DNA of 64,000 nucleotides from positions 18,990,094 through 19,054,093 of the forward strand of contig NC_092563.1 of NCBI RefSeq assembly GCF_037975245.1, read 5' to 3'. The stretch is from Apostichopus japonicus. Lineage: Eukaryota; Echinodermata; Holothuroidea; Aspidochirotida; Stichopodidae. Positions 12,701 through 24,700 of the stretch are shown one piece after another. Under the pieces are notes generated by a model that had not been told where the DNA came from, ran no database searches, and saw only the letters and a list, made by a program, of their open reading frames with translations. The position numbers and the translations under genes were made by a program. Positions within the stretch are counted from its first letter, which is position 1. Each line of letters starts with the position of its first letter.

Positions 12701-15700
12701 GCACTACATAGTAGAATCTGTACCTGTTTGTTATTGAGCTGTGCATTTGCATATCAGTATATAAGTTAAAGCATGCGGTCTGCTCGTCCTTGTTCAACCT
12801 GTCTCTCCATCTGTCAACATGTAATCTTGGACATGTCGTCCTGTATCTGTCCTGTACAGTATGACTATGTTACATAATAAAATATAACAAGATGTTAATA
12901 CTCAACGTCGAAGGTGTTCTACTTGATTGCTCAAAGAACTCATGATTTAAACAAAGAAACATGACAACCCTTGATGGAAGTTAGCTGCTTTAATCATTTC
13001 GTGACTGTAACAGCACTTGGTCATTTCATTTACTTCAGCTATGATAATTGGAAAATAAAAATGGTTGTTTATCTATGTTTTTTTAAGGATACTATATATC
13101 ATCTCTAGAATAATATGTACTGTAATTGCATAATGATTTTATTTCCTTCTACCCCGTGTGTAGATCCTCAGCGGTCAAGAAACCATCCAGGTTGCTCTGG
13201 AAGGCTTGAACTACTACCAGACTTACAATCGTTTGTTTCTCGGGTGAGAAAATGCTTTTTTAGTCATTGTTACTTATACATATATCCTCATGAGAATAAT
13301 CTTCTTATGCAGGACACATTTTTAAGGATTTCTTCTGGTTATCTCTTGGAAAACCAAACCTTCCGTTTTCGGTTGTGTGAACAGCAAATCGGATAGTTCA
13401 TTCCCCCCCCCCCCCCCAAAATAACACTGTAGGAGAGATTTGCAGTCTTGGTAAATAAAATACCAGCTTTGGGCCACTAAAACTCCCCTTCGGGTTGATC
13501 ATGGGCCTCATCTACCATTTTTGAGGGGTTTGATTTCAGAATCTCCACAGTGGTGGAGGCTGGTACCTGTTCTAGTCATTTGACCTATTTGCAGGTAATT
13601 AGTAACAGTACAATCTGAATTTGATGTATATTAAAGCAACTCAACGTCTCCAAAGCTTGTTTATGGTCATCCAAACAGAAATTTTGTCATCTTGGATGAC
13701 TGGACAACCATTAAAAACATAGTTTGAATGAAATGCACAAGCAATCCCCACCATGTACTGTAGTTTGGAGTTGTTTAAAGTAATATGGAATTATTTTTCT
13801 CCATTTCCATTTAATCTTGATTTATCTATGTATATACCCATTCAACGAATGTTGTCTCTATATTGTATTGTGCTAACTGTGAGCTTAAAAATGTTACGCT
13901 CAACATTCTTGTATTTAATTGATGATGGAAATAAATGATGTCAATGTCAATGTCAATATGGAATTATTGTTATTGCAGCAACATTAACACTATATGACAA
14001 TGCAGAGGAGTAATAAATAGGGAATAGCTTGATTGATTTCCTGGGACATGTTTTTGTTTGTCTCAGTTTCAGTCAAACAATAACACTTGAGAATTCTTTT
14101 ATGTCAGTCCATCTCTGTTTATTTCTGTCTGTCTGTCTGTCTGTTGGTATGTCAGTCTGTCTGACAGGCATTCACACATTTGTGAATCTGTTTAATCCAC
14201 AAAGATCTCTTCCTAGTAATAAAGCTCTATCAAAGTGATAAAAATGCGACATTCGAAGAGTATTAACTTTAACTGGTACGTCATGCAGATGTAGTGAGCT
14301 GTATACCAAGTTACACTGTGTTTCAAGCTTCACAAGTTTTAATTAGGATTCTGAAGGAGTGAAAAGTGTTCCTTCTCAAATGATGTTGTTTTTGTGAAAT
14401 TGCTCGATCACATGCTTGATAACGTTAAATCTTGTTATGCGGTTTCATACAGTTCTTAATACACAGGCTGAATTAGTCCTAAATCGATACCACTAGCTAA
14501 TCTCGTAACATTCAAGTTGTAGGTTTTTAAGTTTTGCCACAGACTTTTAATCACGTCATTCACCAGAGTGACCAATTTCCACACTCCTATCACATACCAT
14601 GTTGTCATTTACATGGTATTAAGCAGTCATTCCCAAGGAATGTTAATGTAGGACATCGGTTGAACCATGTTTAACCTTGAGTTAAATTTTAGGTTGAAGC
14701 ATGTTTACCTTGACTTAAATATTACTGTAGGTTGAAGCATGTTTACCTTGACTTAAATATTAGGTTGAAGCAGTTTACCTTGAGTTAAAATGTTGATAAA
14801 AATTTTTGTTTCAGCCTCTTTGACCAAAGTGTACCTAAAATATCTTGGTTGGATTAATGATCATGGTTTCAGGTGCTTTGTGGCCTTCTGTTGTAGCTCT
14901 TACATCTACAGAGAGAATTATGAGCACTGTAAAGTAGGATGATCAAATATATTTACTGATTATTGCTATGATCTACTGTGATGTGATCTGATTTATTCTT
15001 TTCAGTATGCCTGTCATCGAAAAAAGATTTTGTTAATCTGTGATGTCATAGTGACATCACTAAGATCTGCAAACTACGTACTTTCCATATATTTTCAAGG
15101 TTGAATGTTAATAACACTGACACTGAAACCAATGACATCATTTGGTCATGTTCAATATTTTTTAGATTTAACATTTGCAAAATCTATATCACTTACAAGA
15201 AATAATAATTATAACAGACAAAAAAAAACATATTAATAAATCAAAGCAGTTGTTGCTTGATGATGTCATATTTTAGACTTGATCAAGCCTTCAGCCTTAT
15301 CTGTGCAAACACATTAAATATGTGATATCTCCCAAATAAAACAAGATATCTCTAAGCTGTTTGAGGAGAGTATAGTTTATGACAGTTATCTCTATCACAT
15401 AGACCATAGTGTTGGGGGTTGTGTCTCTTTTCAAAGCTACATGAAAACATACTTCACTGTTTACCATAGTCCATCAAAATCACAACTGGAATGAGTAAAA
15501 TATAAAGCACATAACACACACTATGATTGCACCTTGACACTAAACATGAAGCTATTCAATAAAGTGGTATGTATTAATGTGATTATAAGCACCTTTTTCT
15601 AAATTTGCTCCTTCTGTTCTTTTCAACAGGACTAGCGTGGCTCTAAGCTACCTGGGTTGGATGGGGTATATTCTCTTCCAGTTGCTTAGCAACCATACAG

Positions 15701-18700
15701 ACCTCATTCCCAGATCCCAAGCTAATCGACCACACCTTGATCTTCTGACACTAAGACTTCTTTTTGGTGCTATCGGAGTGCTCATTGTAGTGATTCTCTA
15801 TTTACAGTCTTCTCCAGTAATGTACTACGCCTACTGTGTGCTTCCTGTACTACTCTGGCATGCAGTCTGCCAAAGGTACGTTGAAGAAGCTGTCCTCCGT
15901 CTGTATTCAACTTGGGTTGTGTATTTGCATAGTTTCCCATTTCCCTAGCTACCAGACAACCTCCGTCCCCCGGTTTCAGTGTTGAACGCAGGTTTCCCAT
16001 GGTGAAGAGGGTTTAAGTGGGGATGGAACAGAAATCTTCTGTACCATAAATTCCCATGTATTTGAATGTTTTGCAACAATCCCTTTCTTAATTACAGTAC
16101 CATCTTGTGTTACTTTCCCATAAAAAGGGCACTAGACTTTCTATTTAGATACTTTTAATAATTCCAAAACAAAAAAATACTTTTAAATACCAAATGGGCA
16201 CTTTTTTTCATCGTAAAACTTGAAAAAGGATACTTTTCATTAACGAAAAGGAGTAACCTCTAATGCATGAACAGGAGCACTTGTGAGGTTTATCACAAAA
16301 TGAAAGGAAGGGCAAGTCACCCCCCCCCTCTCTCCCAGTTCCTCTGTTTCTACTACCTCTGCATGTTGTGTTTAACCTGGAATCACATATGATCACAAAT
16401 AAAAGTTGCCACACAATTGTTGCTAAGAATTTCACTAACCGATCTATGTATGGGATGAAACCAATTGAATTTTTCATTTTTTAAAAATTGAATATATTCA
16501 CAAATTATTTGATTTCTAAACTGAGAGTTTTGATCAATTACAGTCACATTTTTCGACAAAAACTGATTTTGTTCGTCAGTGTTGTCGTTTATTTAGCTAA
16601 ACATTGAAAAGCAAAATGCTGCCTGATCAGTACTAAGAAAAGATTGACCTGACCAGAAAGAGGATTATTTTGCTTGCAGTTTTCACCAAAGGGGCAAAGT
16701 GCTGTAGTTAGGCCTAATACAATAGTACAATAGTCAAGATGCAGACTGTTACACTTCATATCATCAATTCTATGTTCATTTTTCTGACAGATACCAAACA
16801 TTTTTAACTGCTTACAAAACTGTGACTCAGAGGTATGGAGTTGCATACATCCTCACAACAATGGCTCTGTGCTTCTTCGGTGTGGAGGTTCTAGTGCTGA
16901 GTTTCTTCTACAGAGAAGTTATCTCAGTTGGACTGGTTGCTATAGCAATTTGGCCTATAATGTCTACTATGAGGAAAACTCATTTTGTGAGTATGCTGAA
17001 GTGCATGAATTTATGGTATTCTGTTTATAACGTCGTGTGGAACTTTGTATTAACAGAGTTGAAAATATCTGACTGAAAACCTTCAGGGAAAAGAAAATAT
17101 TCCAACTTTCCAAAAAGTTTTGACATTTTAGCAAAATTCCTGCATCATGAAAAATGTTACCTTTAGAGCAGCCGGTTGCATTTCGTTACTAAAATTGATT
17201 AAGTTTTGTGGGATAAGCAATTTTGTTTAATCGCTTACCCAGGATAGCCACTGCCTGGCCATCAAACATGGAGTACACATCAAAGACTCAAAACAATGAC
17301 GGAATGACTTGGTAGTTACAGAATTGTCTGTGTCTGCAACGCTTGTGGGAATCCCTATATCTCACATACTTCACGATGAAAATGTGTGTAAAGTACAAAC
17401 ACAATATAAAATAAGTACAATTTAAATTTGGTGAATATAAAATCATATTAACTGTAATTAAGTTGCACTTAGTCTTGTTTGTACAGTAATGTTCATTCAT
17501 ACTTAGTAAAGATTCCTAAATCCTATTGGTCCATTCAGGTCAGCTGACCGTGGTTAATCCTGTGAGTAACGCACGGTAAAATTACGGGGCATCACTTTAA
17601 TAAATCTTTGGTTATATGTAACCAAAAATGTTTTGTTTTATGATTTTTCCCCCACACAAATGGTAGTGTATGAATGAACGGGGTTAATCAACGGTCTAGC
17701 GTGCGTTACTCACATGATTAATGCACTCCGGGTGTTAATGCTATCGCTGGATGCACTCGGGCTCCGCCCTCGTGCATCGCTTGCATTATCCCCCGATCGT
17801 GCATTAATCCTGTGAGTAACGCACGCTAGACCGTTGATAAACCCCTTATTTATGTGTACATGCATTTAGTAGATTTCTGAATTAGCCAATATGAAGTACA
17901 TGTACAGGTAACTAATATGGTTTTAAGAAATGTATATCTCTAGTTTTGCAGTTCTGTAAGTATCAAAGGACCAATTGTAAGCTTTGCTTTAAATCCAGTG
18001 TCGTTAAAATGCCTGACATGCTTGTGTCTGGTGAGAAATCGTGACAGATATGATGGGCATCCTACGCATTGCCATTGTTCACTCCCAATGTAATGGCATA
18101 TTAAGTAGTGGTAATGTATAGCGAGCGGCTTCATTCTGACCCAGTTCCAATATGCAAACGATTAATTTAAATGCTCTTCATATGAGAAGCAGACAGGAAC
18201 AAGGTCGGCTGTACTCTTACAGTTGCATTAATGTGGTTTATAGACCGTCGTAGAGAAACGATCTAACTATATTATCATCTCTAAAGAACACTTTATATCT
18301 TCTGTTTGTGTATTTAAGTTTACTTCCCAGTTTGTAGTTGTTCCCAGATCAGTTTGGGGAGTTAAAATTGACTTTAAATTCTCATGAGTTAACCTTCTGT
18401 TAATAGTGCTATTTTTATGCCCTAATTTCTTCTTTCTCCACATATGAAGTTAAATTGACTTTAAATTCTCACAAGTGAACCTTCCGTTAGTAATGCTATT
18501 ATTCTGCCCTTATTTCTTCTTTCTCCACAGATGAAGTTAAAATTGACTTTAAATTCTCACGAGTGAACCCTCCGTTAATAATGCTATTATTTCTTCCCTT
18601 ATTTCTTCTTTCTCCACAGATGACAGCCGTGGGTTGGTTCGTATCCTGTGTGATTCTCTCTGTTTTTCCCCTTTTGCCTGTAGTTGGGTTGGATACTAAC

Positions 18701-21700
18701 ATTCCTTTGGTGTAAGTTCATTGTTAAAATTCAGGTCTCATTTACTTGTTGTGTGTCTAAATCCATTACAATTGCAATCCCGTCCAATCAGTTCTCATTC
18801 ACTGTCAGCACTATGCCACTAGCAAGAAAGGAAAGTCCACAACATACAGATAATAGACCATTAGTAACAAAGATTTTTTGATGATGTTAACAATTTTCAT
18901 GACTAAGCCTAAAACGTGTGTTTCCTTGTACAAATTGACAAAGAAAATAGAATAATGGAGTTATGTGGGAGGCTTAGATATTGGCTGTGTAAATATGTAT
19001 TAAAGTTCAACAAAAAACTATGTCACCTGGAATTTTCTTTGACTATTTCATCATCTTTGTTTGACATGCTGAATGTATCAGATTACATTTATGATACAAT
19101 CTCTAAGATTGACATTTTGCTTTTGTCAAACGACTCATCTTTGCAACTTGCTCTGATGACTAACCCCTTATGTGCAAAGAGTTAAAAGATCTAAAATTCA
19201 ATTTAACAGGGAAAAGGAACTCTATTATCCACCAATTACATGATATTTGGCACTTAAAGCGGAAACGACAGGGTAAAATTGTTGAAGATTGTCGTATAAT
19301 TGATGTTAGAGTAATGGTAATTCATGTCTGAGTTTGCAAGTATAATTTTCCTTGGCTTATTGTGTTAACTCTAGTTAACAATATATGGATCTCAACGAAA
19401 GGCTAATTATACCCAAATTTCTCGACAGTTACACGGAACGTCGTCAGAAGTAAATGTCACCCAGTGTCTGTATTTACTCCTATATATTTTAATAGGTATC
19501 TGTACTACAAAACTTGGGCATTTATTTGGTCACAAAGCGTCACAGACTGATATCTTCAACTCTTTTTTTTCTTGTTTTTGTTAGTGTAAGAATATCTACT
19601 TGCTCAATTGGGTGTCAGTTTGTGACTTGGTGTAAGCTTGGTCTTAAGTTTGAACTTTGTGTGAGCTGTGCTCAGTAAAAGTTATGGAAAATGTTTGTTT
19701 CGAAACTTGTCAGCCTGAGGGTGACATATTACATTGAGCAATGCAGTGATTGTTTGTACCATATCAAGTGGTGCTTGTCGTTTGTGATCAAATTAAATAG
19801 GTTGTATACAGTGTACTTAATAGTTAAAGAAAGGACACACTGAGCTACCTGCTACTGAAGTTAGCAAACACAAAATGTTGTCATAACATTTTTAAAAGAG
19901 CCTCTAAAATATGTTTTTATAACGTTAAGTGTGGTGTTATAAAAACGTTATGCGACGTTTTTATAACACCACGTCGCATAACGTTTTTATGAGATATTAA
20001 TGTTATATTAATGTTTTAACGAAAAAATGTTTTGAAATAATAGCCTGAAAACGTTTTCGTGACACATTTATTACACCACAAATAACGTTATCAAAACAAA
20101 AGAAGAAACGTTTTAATAACGTTTTAACAACGTTTTGTGTTTGCATATCGCGAGCTGGAATGATAGAATATTACCGTCATTTTGATGTTTTGTGAGACAC
20201 AAATGTTTCTTGGTTTGGATAGAACCCCTGATGACTTTATTAATGTGGTTATGTATAGTCATGTTATCTCTAAACTTCTAGTTGTTGGTAACCCAATGAA
20301 ATGTGCAAGTTGTATATTTTGTGAGGAATGTGTCACAAATTTGCTGCCGAGTGCAACGTGATGGGTTTCATTGAGTACATTGCAGTCTTGCCACAACGTA
20401 TATTGATAATTGTTGCATTTGTATTCATTTGGTGATTATTCGCAAATCGACAATGGGTCCTGCATAACTTGCATACAACCTTCTTGGCTGTTATCAAGTG
20501 AATACTAGGGTTTATACTAGCTGGTTGCAAAAGTTTGAGAAAAAAAATTAAACTCTCTTGTCGCTTGTATGGAACAATGTTAAACAAATGGGTTTTTGAT
20601 GGAAAATGCAGCCAATGGGATGATGTCTCATGTTTGCTTTTAGTGAAGGAGAACAAGCTGTTCTACTGACCCAATAACCGTTCATTTTAGTTTACATCTT
20701 TTATTTTACTTCAGCGTTCTGGCGGGAATATTCATTCTTGCAGTTGGTATCGTCTGCTGGAATCAGCTACCATTGAGCTACAAATCAATAGTCTTTCCTG
20801 GCCAGCTCTTTGTGGTTGCCATGGCAACCTTTCTGGTCTACTCAACGTGGGCAAGTGTAGAAGAGGGTAAAGGTCTCCCATTGGTCAATCAGATTCTCAG
20901 CTGGTGTATACTCTTTGCATCCTTCTTTGCACCTGCTGCGGTCTCTACTACGATGTTACCGCGGCTCCTGAGCATCGATTTGGCATTTGCCGCAACGTAC
21001 ATAATGCTTAGCACCTCGTATCCTTATGACAGAATGATTGCTTTCTGATTGGGGTTGGAGAAATGAGGGGTCTATCACATTCTAGACTGATTTTGGTTGG
21101 ACTGTGGGGTTCTATGTTTATACTATCTATTACAATGCAGTCCATTAACTTCAGACATAGTCTTGGAATTTCCAGGACTCAGTTACATTACCAGTAAAAA
21201 TGATATTTAATAGACATGCCTCGTGAAACGGGCATCTATGGGTCCTGTGTCAAATTTGCTTCTCTCAAAATAGAAAGGGTCAAGTCTTCTTAATGTTGGT
21301 AAAATGACTGCTGCAGTTGTTGCATTACCAATTACGTAGTACAGCTTAAGCTTTAATGATTTGGTTTTGCCTCCTTAACCAAATTTCTTTTGAAGACATG
21401 AGGGTCTCTTTTGTCTATTTCTTTGTTTACTGATGTTACAGTGGTTGCTATGTGAACAGAGGCTCTCCAAAATGGGAAGCATGAAGGTAAATTTACCATG
21501 ATTTCTTTTTCTTAGTATATTTGAAAGCTCACATAAATTAGGAGGGGAATGTTAAGGTGGGGATCGGGGGGGGGGGGGTGGGGGATACTGAACATACATG
21601 TACTCTAATGTTGTAACGTATGAAATATAAAACAAGTGTCCCATCCATCAGAATTACATGTTTGGGAAAAATGTCACATGGCCTTTACACTCCCTGTATG

Positions 21701-24700
21701 TCTAGTAAAATCAATCATACAGTGGAAAAGTTTACATTGAGAATCTGATACTGCAAGGTCCATCAACTTTGTAATGCGCATTTTCCAGTGCACAGGATCA
21801 AACCGAGCCATCTTAACCCTGTTATAGTGATGTGAAGAGTTGAAGCTTTGAAGTTCGGGCAACATACATGGATGTTATTAAAGCTAATTTCTAATAGCAA
21901 AATGTTTCATCTGCCCCTTTATCATTCCAATTTTTTTGTCTACTTTATCATTTCAGTTGTGGGATGTTTCATTCACGGATGTAGCCGATTTGAACAAAGG
22001 GCCTCCCAGAAAGTTGGAAGTGGCGGACTTAAGATGTGCTTTCTTTTTTGTATTTTTCATACTCACCTCTTTCTTTGGGACAGGAAATATAGCAAGCGTG
22101 AACAGGTAATTTGCATTTTCAAAGTTCTTATACTAACTAAGAAGGGGGGGATGGGGGGGGGGATGTATTTCAAAGAAATACTTGATAAACACTGACAGCT
22201 GTTCAGATTTAATGGTATCTACCAAGTTGGATTAGTTGAGACTGTAAATGATAGTAGTAGAATTGTACAGGCATCATTTTTCTACATTTTATGAAGAAAT
22301 AAGATTGTGGCCAACAAAAGCAGGTCATTGCATTTTAATACAAGAACTTCACAAGTGTATAGTTCATACCATTAAATTTGCAATGAAAGCAACAGACTTA
22401 GCAGTGTACATTGTTTCATGGAAACAATATGTAGCAATGTGCATGTTATATACCACAAAGTGTTCCTCCCTCCCCCTCCCCACCCACCACAAACCACCAC
22501 CACCAACCACAACTTCTCTCTCTCTCAGTTGCTAGTATTAAGATAATCACCTCAAGTAATTTTTCTAGTAAATACACTGGCTTTTCATTACATTGTAATG
22601 TTACCAGCGACTCTAAAATTTAAGAATGATATTGAAAAGAATGTTATGTGAAAGTTCTAAATCTCAGTGTATCTTATATGTTTCATCATAGCTGGTCTGC
22701 AACATCCGTTGGAGAACTGACGTGCCAGACTCTTTTTCCCCAAAAAACAGATGTGTAAATTCTGTTTATTTCTCAAATCAGATGATAGCATCTCTTTACA
22801 ATTAAATCTAGTAGGCCATTCAAACCTTTCATGACAGATGTGTAGACAGACCTTGTCTGATTGCATACCAGAATCTAAATCTTGTTATGGAGCGATTTGG
22901 CTCTTTTCCACTGCTCTGATTGTCGAAGTTTGGACATACCATTCACATGAAGCATTGAAGTTTAGTAGAATGTGTCATTAAAAATAAAATAGATTTTGGA
23001 GTCTTGTTGGTGCACTCAATGGGTTTATTGTGGTACTTATTCAAAGCAACATGATGCTTTCTTGTACATCTATTAACAAAATTTTGTTTTTTAAAAAGTT
23101 GAAGGTTAAAGCAGCATTTTGCGTCCTCGACTATGGTATTTCTCAACCTCACTGACTCCACTATGCCATAACGACATACATTACTAGCTTATCTATTTAT
23201 ATTTTACTTCAAATGGTGGCATAAAAGTCGAAAAAATTGCAACTTTCAACTGTGTTGTTCTCCAAGATATTTTCCGTTGGGAACCCAATAAACCTCGCCC
23301 ATAATATGAATATTTAAACACTACGAACGTCATTGACAGATACGTAATATAACACCACGCTTGATTTGTGTACAGTCTATATGGCAGTTGTACCAGGGAG
23401 TTGTACCAACGCAAAGTCTTGAATCTATTTTTAGCAACGGCTCATAACTAAACCTGCATCTCTGATTGGTTGAATTCAAACTAGTGGGTTTGGGAACTGA
23501 ATGCGATTTAATTTTGTATGTGGAATACTCGCTAATTAACGTTTTTGGCAGGGAAAAAACTTGGCTAATATCTTAATTTGCTATTTTGTGATTTGATGTA
23601 TGTAAAAAACTCGATGGACATGTCAAAAAAGTAGAAAACGGCGACCAAACGCAAAATGCTCATGAATAAACATACTATTCACTGATTGGTGGAATTCAAA
23701 CTAGTGGATAGGGAGATATGAAAACTTTGTCGAGGACACTTTTACTCGTTATCGATATAAATCGTTAATTACTCGCTAATTAACGCTCTTGGCAGGGTGA
23801 AACTTGGATGTTATCTTAGTTTGCTGTTTTATGATTGATACATGTAAAAAAATCGATGCACATGTTAAAAAGGTGGAAAAAAGCGACCCAACGCAAAATG
23901 CTGCTTTAAAGTCTTGCTTGAGGCTAAGGCCTCCCCACACGACTTTACAACTTACCAAAGCGTACACAATTCAATCAATCTCTCTTAGGGCACCACAGTG
24001 CACCACATCCATGTGTCCCCCAGGGGAATTCCCATAGGGTGCAGCCACAAACCTTCGAACACAACTATATTTACAAGGTACCTCGCAAGTCCCCCTCATA
24101 CACCTGCGTGGAGAGGCAATGGAGATGAAGTGCCTCGCCCTAGGTCACAACGCAATGATCTGGCCAGGACTTGAACCCTGCAATCCTTAGATCACAAGTC
24201 CACTGCCTTAACCTCTTGACCACAATGCAGTTCACAATCATGAACAAACCATTTTCATTGACAAACATAACATGAAGTATAATAATAAACCCACAATTGT
24301 TTTGATTTTTCTTTCAGTTTCGATCCATCGTCAGTTTACTGTTTCCTAACCATTTATAACCCGTTTGTGATGGGAGCACTTCTTCTATGGAAAGTGAGTA
24401 CTTTTGGAATTTGAACTTTGCACATTGCTGTATATATTTACTTAAAATGTTACTTCTTTACTGATTTGGAAGACACATATCTTTCAGAAACCATCTAGGA
24501 AGGTTTTGTCTTGTACATGATGAAAATCATAATTCTTTGGGAAAACTAGCGTTATTTGGAGTCCAGATTGATCAAATATTTATATTTTTTTCATATTCAC
24601 AACTTTTTTTCGTTTTTTGTATCAGCAAATGTTGGTCATTTGAAGAGCAAGGGAGGGGATAGTGTGGACTACCGAACAAACCCTAAATCAACAGGAGTTG

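Larger units (their letters stand above)
13244..15629. other. PIGN intron
   Basis: It contains a poly-C run (13405-13419), a dispersed repeat shared with 44527-44810, a (TCTG)n tract and a ~33-bp minisatellite, each listed separately. The palindrome TGATGTCA-TAG-TGACATCA lies near 15038-15060. The remainder is featureless. Confidence 0.6.
16987..18619. other. PIGN intron with palindrome and acceptor triplication
   Basis: The first ~500 bp and 17850-18360 show nothing recognisable. The structured parts are the 46-bp inverted repeat (17680-17845) and the triplicated acceptor module (18361-18619). Confidence 0.6.
22106..24317. other. PIGN intron carrying inverted MITE and SINE copies
   Basis: A poly-G/T region lies at 22142-22164 and a C-rich and CT tract near 22466-22530. 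Then come the TTAA MITE copy 2 and SINE copy 2. There is no exon, because exons l and m join in frame. Confidence 0.65.

Noticed and set aside
21018-21048. PIGN terminating at TGA 21046-21048
   Set aside because: Splicing at gtatcc (21018) to 21396 restores the conserved transmembrane segment and joins all later exons in frame.
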